The notes: generated from the sequence alone by a model not told the origin. A DNA stretch of 64,000 nucleotides from Bog-756 sp963824645 (GCA_963824645.1 CAWGQC010000004.1:1-64000); one strand, 5' to 3'; counted from the stretch's first letter, positions 45,274 to 53,095 are shown. Made by a program: numbers and translations.

Positions 45274-45289
45274 GTTACTATGTAGTAAC
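45274..45289. promoter_or_regulatory. 16-bp palindrome upstream of the acyl-CoA dehydrogenase
   Basis: GTTACTA and TAGTAAC face each other across TG. It lies about 105 bases before ATG 45395. The arms resemble operators of TetR-type fatty-acid regulators. Which regulator binds is unknown. Confidence 0.5.
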
Positions 45290-45394
45290 TACGGGGCAAC
45301 ACACCGTCGGTCTCGACGGTGATGCTCCGGGCGGCGACAGGCCGCCGATAGACGCACGCATGGCTCGAGACGGGCCGGAATGGAGCAGGGGACC

Positions 45395-46609
45395 ATGGTC
45401 GCATTCTCCCTGGATCTGAACGAGGACCAGCTGCAGATCCAGAAATGGGTACACGACTTCGCCGAAAACGTCGTTCGGCCGGCCGGGCACGAGTGGGACG
45501 AGCGTGAAGAGACGCCCTGGCCGATCATCGAGGAGGCGTCCCGGATCGGCCTCTATTCGTTCGACTTCATCATGCAGTGTTTCGCCGACGAGACCGGGCT
45601 CTTGCTGCCCATCGCCAACGAGGAGATGTCGTGGGGCGATGCCGGCATCGCCCTGGCCGTCTTCGGGAGCACGCTCGGCCTGGCCGGCATCGCCGCCAAC
45701 GGCACGCAGCACCAGCTCTTGGAGTGGGGTCCCCAGTGCTTCGGGACACCGGAAAAGATCCAACTGGCCGCCTTCGCCGTCTCCGAGGCGGACGCCGGAT
45801 CGGACGTGTCGTCCCTGCGGACCAGGGCCGTCTACGACGAGGCCAAGGACGAGTGGGTCATCAACGGGACGAAGACCTGGATCACCAACGGGGGCATCGC
45901 CGACATCCATGTGGTGGTGGCCTCGGTCGACGCCGAACTCGGGTCCCGGGGTCAGGCCAGCTTCATCGTTCCCCCCGGTACTCCCGGGCTCTCGCAGGGC
46001 CAGAAATTCTCCAAGATGGGCATTCGGGCCTCCCATACCGCCGAGGTGGTGCTCGACGGGGTGCGGGTGCCCGGACACTGCCTGCTGGGTGGCAAGGAGA
46101 AGCTGGACGACAAGCTGGCCCGCGCCCGGGAGGGTGGGCGGTCGACCAGCCAGGCGGCCATGAAGACCTTCGAGGCCTCCCGTCCCACCGTCGGGGCCCA
46201 GGCCCTCGGTATCGCCCGTGCCGCCTACGAGTACTCGCTCGATTACGCCAAGGAGCGTAGAGCCTTCGGCCGGGCCATCATCGAGAACCAGGCCATCGCC
46301 TTCAAGCTGGCCGACATGAAGACCCGGATCGATGCATCCCGCCTGCTCATCTGGCGGGCATCGTGGATGGGCCGGAACGGCAAGGACTTCACCGCCGGCG
46401 AGGGATCGATGTCCAAGCTGTTTGCCGGCGAAACGGCCGTGCGGGTGACCGAGGATGCCATCCAGATCATGGGCGGCTACGGCTACATCCGCGACCATCC
46501 GGTCGAGCGCTGGCACCGCGACTCGAAGATCTACACCATCTTCGAGGGGACCTCGGAGATCCAGCGGCTGATCATCGCCCGGGCCATCTCGGGCATCCAC
46601 ATCAACTAG
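45395..46609 (+). CDS. Acyl-CoA dehydrogenase
   Basis: A 404-residue flavoprotein of fatty-acid beta-oxidation. The AFAVSEADAGSDVSSLRTRA and WVINGTKTWITNGG segments bind FAD and substrate. The C-terminal YGYIRDHPVERWHRDSKIYTIFEGTSEIQ contains the catalytic Glu (IFEGT). ATG 45395 follows CAGGGGA; ATG 45380 in frame is an alternative. A 16-bp palindrome lies upstream. The acyl chain length preferred is not readable from sequence. Confidence 0.92.
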   Translation: MVAFSLDLNEDQLQIQKWVHDFAENVVRPAGHEWDEREETPWPIIEEASRIGLYSFDFIMQCFADETGLLLPIANEEMSWGDAGIALAVFGSTLGLAGIAANGTQHQLLEWGPQCFGTPEKIQLAAFAVSEADAGSDVSSLRTRAVYDEAKDEWVINGTKTWITNGGIADIHVVVASVDAELGSRGQASFIVPPGTPGLSQGQKFSKMGIRASHTAEVVLDGVRVPGHCLLGGKEKLDDKLARAREGGRSTSQAAMKTFEASRPTVGAQALGIARAAYEYSLDYAKERRAFGRAIIENQAIAFKLADMKTRIDASRLLIWRASWMGRNGKDFTAGEGSMSKLFAGETAVRVTEDAIQIMGGYGYIRDHPVERWHRDSKIYTIFEGTSEIQRLIIARAISGIHIN

Positions 46610-46625
46610 TTCGGGGACGACCCAG

Positions 46626-47183
46626 ATGACGGTGTCGCCGGCGCGCCACGAGGAGCGCCACCGCGGAGTATCCGAGCCTGCCGACCACCTCCGGGTGGTG
46701 GTGTTGTGCACGGGCAATGCCGCCCGCTCGGTCATGGTCGGCGCCATGCTCAGCCCCGGGCCACTGGCCGTCGTGACGGCCGGCACCCATGTTGTCGAGG
46801 GTCAGCCGATGAGCCGCAGGACGCGAGATGCACTGGCCGCGGTCGGTCTGCAGGCCGACGGCCACCGCAGCCGTCAGCTCACCGACGGCGACGTCGAGGA
46901 GGCCGACCTGATCCTGGCCATGGCCGGCGACCACGTGGCCTTCGTCCGGCGCCGCTATCCGGAGGCGGCGGCCAAGACGGCCTCCATCAAGAGGCTCTGT
47001 CGCCAACTGCCACCGGGGCCGACGCCGCTGTCTGAACGGCTAGACGGGCTCGGGTTGGCTGAAGCGGACATCGGGGCATGGGAGGACGTGGCCGACCCGG
47101 CCGGCGGCGACGACGAGACCTACGTCGCCTGTGCCGTGGAGCTGGCCGCGCTGGCCGCCGACTTGCTGCCCCGTCTGACCTGA
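46626..47183 (+). CDS. Low-molecular-weight tyrosine phosphatase-like protein
   Basis: A 185-residue protein with the phosphatase loop VVLCTGNAARS (CX5R, Cys near residue 28) of the LMW-PTP/arsenate-reductase fold. The candidate general-acid Asp is in EDVADPAGG near the C-terminus. It may dephosphorylate proteins or act on a small substrate. It starts 17 bases after the acyl-CoA dehydrogenase gene and is probably cotranscribed. An N-terminal extension of about 20 residues is not conserved in the family. Confidence 0.8.
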   Translation: MTVSPARHEERHRGVSEPADHLRVVVLCTGNAARSVMVGAMLSPGPLAVVTAGTHVVEGQPMSRRTRDALAAVGLQADGHRSRQLTDGDVEEADLILAMAGDHVAFVRRRYPEAAAKTASIKRLCRQLPPGPTPLSERLDGLGLAEADIGAWEDVADPAGGDDETYVACAVELAALAADLLPRLT

Positions 47184-47200
47184 GAAGTGGCCGGCCCGGT

Positions 47201-47704
47201 TCAGGCGCTCCGGCTGGCCGAGAGCGGCGGATGCCGGAGAGAGATGTCGGCACAGGCGGCGCACACTTCGTCGGGGATGACGCCGGCCTTCATGAGGAGA
47301 CCGAAGGCGATGCATCCGAGGCAGATTCCGAAGGCCGATTCGAGGAGGGCGGCACAGGCCAGCAGCCCCACCACCACGGCCGCTGCCGCTCCCTCACCGA
47401 AGCCGTACCAGAGGACGAGGGCGCTGGAGGAGAAGACCAATCCGATGGCCTGGGCGAATCGTTTGGGGGGACCGGCCACCAGCCGGGGCGGTCCCAACCG
47501 CGGGGCCACCACCCGGGTGGCCAACTGGCCCAGCGGGCTGAACCGGGGACCGGCCATCACCCGGGCGGCGAACCCGAAGACCAGGGCGATCAGGATCCAG
47601 TGGGCGCCGAACACCAGGACGGCCACACTCATCAGCACCACGCCGGCCGCCACCACGCGGGCGGCGATCTCATTGACCGGGTTGGGGAAACGGAACACCC
47701 ACAT
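47201..47704 (-). CDS. DUF4395-family membrane protein
   Basis: A 167-residue protein with about four hydrophobic segments. The family features are VNEIAARVVAAGVVLMSVAVL, the GPRFSPLGQLATRVVAPRL loop, and the C-terminal ESAFGICLGCIAFGLLM with a CxxC pair. Proteins of this family are found next to thioredoxin or sulfur genes in other bacteria, and the CxxC may be redox-active. Here it follows the ferritin-like gene on the same strand. Confidence 0.8.
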   Translation of the reverse strand: MWVFRFPNPVNEIAARVVAAGVVLMSVAVLVFGAHWILIALVFGFAARVMAGPRFSPLGQLATRVVAPRLGPPRLVAGPPKRFAQAIGLVFSSSALVLWYGFGEGAAAAVVVGLLACAALLESAFGICLGCIAFGLLMKAGVIPDEVCAACADISLRHPPLSASRSA

Positions 47705-47761
47705 AGTTTACCTGCTGGATCGGGATTCTGGCCCGCTGCCCGGAGCGCCGGTGGCCGGAGG

Positions 47762-48544
47762 TCAGGCCGCCCGGGCCACCGCTTTCTCCAGCAGATGGAG
47801 GCCGTCCAGACCGGGCAGGCGGTGCACCCGGCGGTCGATCCGGTCAGCCACCGCCCTTCCGTCGTCGTCGCCGAACAGGTAGCGGCTGAGAAAGGTCACC
47901 TCGTCGTCGGGCACCACCCCGCTGCCCACCGGAGCCCAGAAGTGGCGGAGCGCCCACCGGGTCATGCGTTGGGCGGCCCGGCTGTCGGCCAGACGGTCCC
48001 TGGCCTGGGTGGCGTAGAAGTCGATGTGGCGGCCCTCCTGTTTCATGATGCGGCGGAGCAGCACGCTCAAGGTGGGGTGGTCGGCTCGAGCCGACAACCG
48101 GGCATAGGCGGCCTGGGTGGTCCATTCATTGACCGCCCCCCAGGTCATGTGCACGGCCGTCAGGTGGGGCGTGAGGGCCGAGGCCAGCTGGAACCCCAGC
48201 GGCTTCCAGGCCTGGCGCCGGGCCAGCCGTTGCCTGAGCGCCTCCACCCGACCGGTTCCCGCCGGTTCGTCGTGAGCGGTGAGGATGACGGCGATGGCTT
48301 CCCCGTGCCAGAACTCTTCGTAGTTCCACAGAGTGAGGAAGGAAGTCACTTCGGGATCGCGGTGGGCCCGGGTGACCAGCAGATCCCGCAGATAACAGAC
48401 GGTGTGGTGCTCGACGTCATGGATGTACCGCAGGCACCGGAGGGCTTCGGGACTGAGCGGCTGAAGACGGAAGGCGTCGAAATCGATGTCGTCGATCTCG
48501 AGCTTGGCCGAATGGCGCCGGTAGGTATCGATATCGAAGCTCAT
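47762..48544 (-). CDS. Ferritin-like diiron protein of unknown function
   Basis: A 260-residue helical protein. The likely iron ligands are EHH in DVEHHTVCYL, the E and H in WNYEEFWHGEA (ExxH), a Glu in VNEWTTQ and EGRH in MKQEGRHIDFY (ExxH). This makes a two-helix-pair carboxylate-bridged diiron site like that in ferritin-like oxygenases and acyl-ACP desaturases. It could oxidise a lipid or small molecule, but no precise family is recognised. ATG 48544 is used; the longer frame is not protein-like. Confidence 0.65.
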   Translation of the reverse strand: MSFDIDTYRRHSAKLEIDDIDFDAFRLQPLSPEALRCLRYIHDVEHHTVCYLRDLLVTRAHRDPEVTSFLTLWNYEEFWHGEAIAVILTAHDEPAGTGRVEALRQRLARRQAWKPLGFQLASALTPHLTAVHMTWGAVNEWTTQAAYARLSARADHPTLSVLLRRIMKQEGRHIDFYATQARDRLADSRAAQRMTRWALRHFWAPVGSGVVPDDEVTFLSRYLFGDDDGRAVADRIDRRVHRLPGLDGLHLLEKAVARAA

Positions 48545-48636
48545 GGTCTGTCTTCGTTCCCACCCCGATCCGAGATGAATCCGCTTCGTCCCCGAACCAT
48601 ACCGGGCCGACCGGCCGGAACCGGGTAAATGGGCAG

Positions 48637-49269
48637 GTGACGGCCGACGGCCACATCCACGAGGGGCCCGGCGCCGAATACAGTGCCGTGGTGGATGTCG
48701 AACAGGCCAGCGACGCCAATTTGGTGGTGGCCGTGGGGCGCTGGCAACAACAGGCACTGGCCGAGATCTACCGCCGCCACGGCGGTGCCGTCCACTCGCT
48801 GGCCCGTCGGGTCATCCGCAACGACCCGCCGGCGGAGGAGATCACCCAAGAGGTCTTTTTGGACCTGTGGAACCAGCCGGAGAAATTCGATCCCCAGCGG
48901 GGGACCCTGCGCTCATACCTGCTGGCCCGCACCCACGGGAAGTCCGTCGACTTCATCCGGTCCGAGGTGGCCCGACGCAAACGCGAGGAGCGCACCACCC
49001 GAGAGACCGCCACCTCTGGCTACGACATCGACCATGAGGTTTGGGACATGGCCGTGGCCGAACACGTGCACGAGGCTCTGGTGGCGCTGCCCGACGAGCT
49101 CCGCCATCCCATCGAGCTCGCCTATTTCGGGGGTCACACCTACGTGGAGGTGGCAGCCATGCTCGAGCAACCGGAGGGTACGGTGAAGAGCCGGATCCGC
49201 TCCGGCCTGCTCAAGCTCCGTGCCAATCTGGCCGAACGTGGTGTCGAGCCAGCAGGAGCCGGACAATGA
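48637..49269 (+). CDS. ECF sigma factor (SigK-like)
   Basis: A 210-residue sigma-70 family protein. Region 2 is IYRRHGGAVHSLARRVIRNDPPAEEITQEVFLDLW, and region 4 is LPDELRHPIELAYFGGHTYVEVAAMLEQPEGTVKSRIRSGLLKLR. The pair with the RskA-type anti-sigma factor downstream fits the SigK-RskA arrangement. GTG 48637 is used. A 12-codon mini-ORF links it to the anti-sigma gene by ATGA overlaps on both sides. Confidence 0.88.
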   Translation: MTADGHIHEGPGAEYSAVVDVEQASDANLVVAVGRWQQQALAEIYRRHGGAVHSLARRVIRNDPPAEEITQEVFLDLWNQPEKFDPQRGTLRSYLLARTHGKSVDFIRSEVARRKREERTTRETATSGYDIDHEVWDMAVAEHVHEALVALPDELRHPIELAYFGGHTYVEVAAMLEQPEGTVKSRIRSGLLKLRANLAERGVEPAGAGQ

Positions 49270-49304
49270 GCGGTTCCGAGCGGGGTAAGGGTAGGGAGCC
49301 ATGA
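49266..49304 (+). CDS. 12-codon bridging mini-ORF between sigma and anti-sigma genes
   Basis: ATG 49266 overlaps the sigma gene's TGA (ATGA), and its TGA (49302-49304) overlaps ATG 49301 of the anti-sigma gene (ATGA). The peptide would be MSGSERGKGREP. The mini-ORF start resembles the anti-sigma start (MSGERSEL), as if the start region had been duplicated. It would allow a relay of ribosomes keeping sigma and anti-sigma levels matched. Confidence 0.4.
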   Translation: MSGSERGKGREP

Positions 49305-50179
49305 GCGGCGAGCGGTCCGAGCTGACCCATTCCGAGATCGAAGAGCTGCTTGGTGCCTACGCCTTGGACGCCGTCGAACCTCGGACGGCCGCCCTGATCG
49401 AAGCGCACCTCGACGGGTGCGTGCGCTGTTCCATCGAGGTCGCCCAACACCACGAGGTGGCCGGTCTCCTGGCCAATTCCGGGGGGACGTCGCCGGCCGG
49501 GCTGTGGGACGGTATCGCCGGTCGGCTCGACGAGGTGTCACCGCCGTCCTGGGACGGTCTGGCCGGACGGCTGGTCGTCGGCGAGGACCGGACCGACCAG
49601 GAGCCGGTCGGGGACGGTGGGGGAGAGGACCGGACCGACCGGACCGACCGGACCGATACTGGGGGCACGGTGGTGGCCCTGGCGTCGAGACGGCGGGGGC
49701 GTCTGGCTGCCGCGGCCACGGCTGTGGCCGCCGTGGCCGCCGTGTTGGCTGTTGTCTTCGGGCTCCAGGTCCATCATCTCGACAACAGGGTGAGCGCTCT
49801 CCAGGCCCGGTCGACGCTGTCCGGCGCCGAACAGGCGGCGTTGGCCGACCCGACCACCCAGAGGGTGACCTTGACCTCCGGGCCCACATCGCCGCCCGGC
49901 GTCAGCGGGAAGGTCACCGTGGTGCTCACCTCGACCGGAACCGGATTCGTGGAGGGAGCCGCCCTGTCGTCGCTGCCCGCCGACCGCACCTACCAACTGT
50001 GGGGGGTGATCGGCGGTCGGGCCATCTCCCTCGGTCTGTTGGGTCACGACCCCGGGGTGGTCCCCTTCAGCGTGGCCGGCAGCGCCTCCGTCGGCGCCTT
50101 CGTGATAACGGCGGAGCACGCCGGCGGTGTGGTCCATTCCACCAACCCACCGGTGGTGGCCGGTGACGTGAGGGCCTGA
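49301..50179 (+). CDS. Anti-sigma factor, RskA-like
   Basis: A 292-residue single-span membrane protein. The N-terminal anti-sigma domain carries the zinc-finger-like HLDGCVRC (HxxxCxxC) with HSEIEELLGAYALDAV. A Gly/Asp/Arg-rich linker includes EDRTDRTDRTD. One membrane segment (about 128-150, LAAAATAVAAVAAVLAVVFGL) and an outer RskA_C domain (about 185-290, YQLWGVIGGRAISLGLLG) follow. It holds the ECF sigma factor at the membrane until a signal leads to proteolysis. Confidence 0.88.
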   Translation: MSGERSELTHSEIEELLGAYALDAVEPRTAALIEAHLDGCVRCSIEVAQHHEVAGLLANSGGTSPAGLWDGIAGRLDEVSPPSWDGLAGRLVVGEDRTDQEPVGDGGGEDRTDRTDRTDTGGTVVALASRRRGRLAAAATAVAAVAAVLAVVFGLQVHHLDNRVSALQARSTLSGAEQAALADPTTQRVTLTSGPTSPPGVSGKVTVVLTSTGTGFVEGAALSSLPADRTYQLWGVIGGRAISLGLLGHDPGVVPFSVAGSASVGAFVITAEHAGGVVHSTNPPVVAGDVRA

Positions 50180-50210
50180 TCCGTCGCCGACCGGGGTCCC
50201 GCCGAATAGC

Positions 50211-50216
50211 TACGCT
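50211..50216 (+). promoter_or_regulatory. -10 box TACGCT before the mini-ORF relay
   Basis: TACGCT ends 8 bases before ATG 50225, the first of three mini-ORFs. Transcription probably begins at or next to that ATG. Confidence 0.45.
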
Positions 50217-50224
50217 CGGCGCCC

Positions 50225-50294
50225 ATGAAGGTGAGGACGGGCCGGGGTGGGGCGTCATGAAGAGGGAGGCGCCATGAAGGGGACAGGGCCATGA
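50225..50294 (+). other. Relay of three overlapping mini-ORFs
   Basis: ATG 50225-TGA 50260 (MKVRTGRGGAS), ATG 50257-TGA 50277 (MKREAP) and ATG 50274-TGA 50294 (MKGTGP) follow each other, each overlapping the next by ATGA. The last overlaps ATG 50291 of the oxidoreductase gene. The units at 50256 and 50273 are related 17-bp copies (CATGAAG...). GGGAGG within one unit can serve as the ribosome site for the next start. Confidence 0.5.
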
Positions 50295-51151
50295 AAATTG
50301 GCATCGCCCTCGGGACGGTGCGGCCCGAGCGCTGGTGCGAGGTCACCGAGGAGGCCGAGAGGCTCGGATACGAATCGGTGTGGATGCCCGAGCACCTGGT
50401 CCTGCCGGTGCAGTCGGACGGAAGTCCATACGCCGGCCAGGACCATCCCCCCATCCCTTCCGCCGTTCCCGTATTCGACGCCTTCTCCTACCTCTCCTTC
50501 CTGGCCGGCCGGACCGAGCGGATCCGGTTCGGCACCCACGTCTACAACATCGGTCTGCGCCATCCCTTCGTGACGGCCCGGGCGGTGGCCACCCTCGACG
50601 TGGTGTCAGGAGGTCGGGCTGAGTTCGGGGTGGGGGCCAGCTGGTTGGAGGCCGAATGGGAAGCGGTGGGGCTCGATTTCGCCACCCGGGGCAAGCGGGT
50701 CGACGAGGCCATCGAGGTGTGCCGGAGGCTGTGGGCCGAGCCGGTCATCGAGCACCACGGTCAGTTCTTCGATTTCGGTCCGGTCATGTTCGAACCCAAA
50801 CCCGTCCAATCGCCCTGGCCACCCATCCACATCGGAGGGGACGGCCCTGCCGCCCTGCGTCGCGCCGCCCTGGTGGGTGACGGGTGGATCCCCATGAACC
50901 ACACGGTCGACCAGATTCCGGCCGCCGCCGCCCGGCTGGCCGCCATGCGGGAGTCGGCCGGCCGGGCGGGCACGGTCGAGATCACCATGGGAGTGGCGGG
51001 CGATCTCGACACGCTGCGTGGTGCAGCCCAGTCGGGCGTGGGCCGGGCTCTGGTGCGTCCGTGGGCCCGGGGGAGCCAGACCATCGACGGGTTGCGCCGT
51101 TTTGCCGATGAGGTGCTCGCTCCGGCGACCGCTCTACCGGTGGGCTCCTGA
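50291..51151 (+). CDS. LLM-class F420-dependent oxidoreductase
   Basis: A 286-residue luciferase-like monooxygenase-family TIM barrel: MKIGIALGTVRPERW, GYESVWMPEHLVLP, RIRFGTHVYNIGLRHPFVTARAVATLDVVSGGRAEFGVGASW, and PIHIGGDGPAALRRAALVGDGWIP. The pattern is that of actinobacterial F420-dependent enzymes rather than FMN-dependent luciferases. It probably reduces or oxidises a small molecule in the cytoplasm; the substrate is unknown. It is preceded by a relay of three mini-ORFs and has only ACAGGG as its own ribosome site. Confidence 0.88.
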   Translation: MKIGIALGTVRPERWCEVTEEAERLGYESVWMPEHLVLPVQSDGSPYAGQDHPPIPSAVPVFDAFSYLSFLAGRTERIRFGTHVYNIGLRHPFVTARAVATLDVVSGGRAEFGVGASWLEAEWEAVGLDFATRGKRVDEAIEVCRRLWAEPVIEHHGQFFDFGPVMFEPKPVQSPWPPIHIGGDGPAALRRAALVGDGWIPMNHTVDQIPAAAARLAAMRESAGRAGTVEITMGVAGDLDTLRGAAQSGVGRALVRPWARGSQTIDGLRRFADEVLAPATALPVGS

Positions 51152-51204
51152 GCCGTTACTCCCGCCCACCGGAGGCCCACCGTGGTGGGCGCCGTCCCCG
51201 TTCA

Positions 51205-51210
51205 CTACGC
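51205..51210 (+). promoter_or_regulatory. -10 box TACGCT of a likely leaderless gene
   Basis: TACGCT ends 8 bases before GTG 51219. No ribosome-binding site is present. Confidence 0.5.
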
Positions 51211-51218
51211 TGCGGCCT

Positions 51219-51596
51219 GTGCCCTTCATCCGGATCGAGTCAATGGGATGGCTCCGGACGGCGGTGGGAGTGGCCTTGATCGTGGCACCGGGCGTCCCCA
51301 TGAGATTGTCGGGTCGGGAGGAGCCGACCGGCGCCTCGCTGCTCCTCATGCGGACCATCGGCATCAGGGACCTGGTGGTCGGGATGGGGACGGTGGCTGC
51401 GGCACGGTCATCCGAGCCCGGCGACGGACGGCGCTGGACTCTGGCCGCGCTGGTCAGCGACACGCTCGACACCGTGGTCGGTCTGGGCAGTTTCCGCTCC
51501 ATCGGGAAGAGAGACGCCTGGGCCGCCGGTGCGCTGGCCTTCGTCTTCGCCTGTGGCGACCTGGTTGCCGTCCGGGGACAGGCCGGGGTGACCTGA
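51219..51596 (+). CDS. Small membrane protein, DUF4267-like
   Basis: A 125-residue protein with three to four hydrophobic segments: MGWLRTAVGVALIVAPGVPMRL, LMRTIGIRDLVVGMGTVAA, LAALVSDTLDTVVGLGSF and AGALAFVFACGDLVAV. This layout matches small DUF4267-type membrane proteins, with no known function. GTG 51219 is supported by the TACGCT box; ATG 51243 is the alternative. Its TGA overlaps the next ATG by one base. Confidence 0.6.
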   Translation: MPFIRIESMGWLRTAVGVALIVAPGVPMRLSGREEPTGASLLLMRTIGIRDLVVGMGTVAAARSSEPGDGRRWTLAALVSDTLDTVVGLGSFRSIGKRDAWAAGALAFVFACGDLVAVRGQAGVT

Positions 51597-52807
51597 TGAA
51601 GGTGCTGGTGATCGGGGCCGGTGGCGTAGGGACCGCCTTCGCCCGGATCGCCGCCCGCCGCAACAGCTTCGACACGGTGGTGATGGCCGACTTCGACCGG
51701 GCCCGGGCCGAGGAGTCGGCGAGATCGGCTTCCGACCGGTACACCGGTGTGGCCGTCGACGCCTCGGACGAGGTGGCCATCGCCGATCTGATCGAAGCCG
51801 AAGGCGTCGACGCCGTGCTCAACGCCGTCGACCCCCGCTTCGTCATGCCCGTCTACCGTGCCGCCCTCCGGGCCGGCACCACCTACGTGGACATGGCCAT
51901 GTCCCTGTCCCATCCGCATCCCGATCAGCCCCACGCCCGAACGGGGATCAAGTTGGGCGACGAACAGTTCGAGCTGGCGGCCCAGTGGGAGGAGCGGGGA
52001 CAGCTGGCTCTGGTCGGGATGGGGGTCGAGCCCGGGCTGTCCGACATCTTCGCCCGTTACGCTTCGGACCGGCTTTTCTCCTCCATCGACGAAGTCGGTG
52101 TGCGTGACGGGTCCAACCTGGTCGTCGATGGCTACGCCTTCTGTCCGACGTTCTCGATATGGACCACCATCGAGGAGTGTCTGAACCCTCCTGTCATCTG
52201 GGAGAAGGACCGCGGCTGGTACACCACCGCCCCCTTCAGCGAACCGGAGACCTTCGAGTTTCCGGCCGGCATCGGTCCGGTCGAATGTGTGAACGTCGAG
52301 CACGAGGAGGTCCTTCTCATCCCCCGTTGGATCGATGCCGACCGTGTCACCTTCAAGTACGGCCTGGGCGACGACTTCATCGCCGTGTTGAAGACCATCC
52401 ACCTGCTCGGGCTCGACTCCACCGACGAGGTGGCCGTCGGCACCGTGCAGGTTTCCCCCCGAGACGTGATCGGCGCCTGCCTGCCCAACCCGGCGGAGAT
52501 CGGTGATCGTATGCACGGCGTCACCTGTGCCGGCACCTGGGTGACCGGCACCGGCCCTGACGGGGAGCGGCGCGAGGTGTACCTGTACCACGTGGCCGAC
52601 AACGACTGGTGCATGGCCGAATACGGCTCGCAGGCCGTCGTGTGGCAAACGGCCATCAATCCCGTTCTGGCTCTCGAGTTGGTGGCCACCGGAGCCTGGT
52701 CGGGCGTGGGACTGCTCGGGCCCGAGGCTCTCCCTCCGGAACCCTTCCTCGACCTGCTCCGCGACAGCGCAGCGCCCTGGGGATTCGAGGAGCGCACCCC
52801 GAGCTGA
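51596..52807 (+). CDS. Saccharopine dehydrogenase-like oxidoreductase
   Basis: A 403-residue protein with an N-terminal Rossmann domain (MKVLVIGAGGVGTAFARIAARR) and the saccharopine-dehydrogenase C-terminal fold (about 125-385): VNAVDPRFVMPVYRAALRAGTTYVDMAMS, GMGVEPGLSDIFARYASDRLF. Relatives include lysine-pathway saccharopine reductase and carboxynorspermidine synthase. Without pathway neighbours the substrate cannot be named. The ATG overlaps the stop of the small membrane protein, so the two are coupled. Confidence 0.85.
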   Translation: MKVLVIGAGGVGTAFARIAARRNSFDTVVMADFDRARAEESARSASDRYTGVAVDASDEVAIADLIEAEGVDAVLNAVDPRFVMPVYRAALRAGTTYVDMAMSLSHPHPDQPHARTGIKLGDEQFELAAQWEERGQLALVGMGVEPGLSDIFARYASDRLFSSIDEVGVRDGSNLVVDGYAFCPTFSIWTTIEECLNPPVIWEKDRGWYTTAPFSEPETFEFPAGIGPVECVNVEHEEVLLIPRWIDADRVTFKYGLGDDFIAVLKTIHLLGLDSTDEVAVGTVQVSPRDVIGACLPNPAEIGDRMHGVTCAGTWVTGTGPDGERREVYLYHVADNDWCMAEYGSQAVVWQTAINPVLALELVATGAWSGVGLLGPEALPPEPFLDLLRDSAAPWGFEERTPS

Positions 52808-52828
52808 GTGGTTGTCGGCCGCCGCCAC

Positions 52829-52834
52829 TACATT
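52829..52834 (+). promoter_or_regulatory. -10 box TACATT before a leaderless mini-ORF
   Basis: TACATT ends 6 bases before GTG 52841, the start of a 26-codon frame that couples to the small membrane protein at 52918. Confidence 0.4.
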
Positions 52835-52840
52835 GGCGCC

Positions 52841-52921
52841 GTGGCTCCCTTCATTCCTAGCGCCGAGTACGGGTCGACGGCCGGGTGCCGTACCCACCGG
52901 TGGCGGAGGTGGGCGGCGTGA
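52841..52921 (+). CDS. 26-codon leaderless mini-ORF
   Basis: GTG 52841 lies 6 bases after a TACATT box. The frame (starts VAPFIPSAEYGSTAG, ends RRWAA) ends in TGA 52919-52921, overlapping GTG 52918 of the next small gene by GTGA. The peptide has no recognisable feature. It probably brings ribosomes to the next start. Confidence 0.35.
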   Translation: MAPFIPSAEYGSTAGCRTHRWRRWAA

Positions 52922-53052
52922 TCGTGGTCATCCTGCTGGTGGTCCTGGCCTTACCCACGGTGGTGTGGGCCATCACCCGCTGGTTGCCCAGCAAAGAAGA
53001 CAGCCGGCCGGTGCGCCCCGGGGGGCCCAGGCACCGGTGGTGGCAGCCCTAG
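52918..53052 (+). CDS. 44-residue single-span membrane protein
   Basis: A hydrophobic helix (VIVVILLVVLALPTVVWAI) is followed by a basic, Pro/Arg-rich tail (SKEDSRPVRPGG...). GGAGG lies 8 bases before GTG 52918 and the mini-ORF stop overlaps the start. The clean hydrophobic segment with a positive cytoplasmic tail supports a real product. The function is unknown. Confidence 0.5.
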   Translation: MIVVILLVVLALPTVVWAITRWLPSKEDSRPVRPGGPRHRWWQP

Positions 53053-53095
53053 CCACCAGCAGGGACCCTGGTCCGCCCGGGCCCCACAAAAGGGT

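Noticed and set aside
45278..46786. 502-codon minus-strand frame opposite the acyl-CoA dehydrogenase
   Set aside because: Shadow of a strongly conserved enzyme; no motifs.
48629..48640. ATG GGC AGG TGA three-codon frame overlapping the SigK-like start
   Set aside because: No ribosome site and so short that chance is the best explanation.
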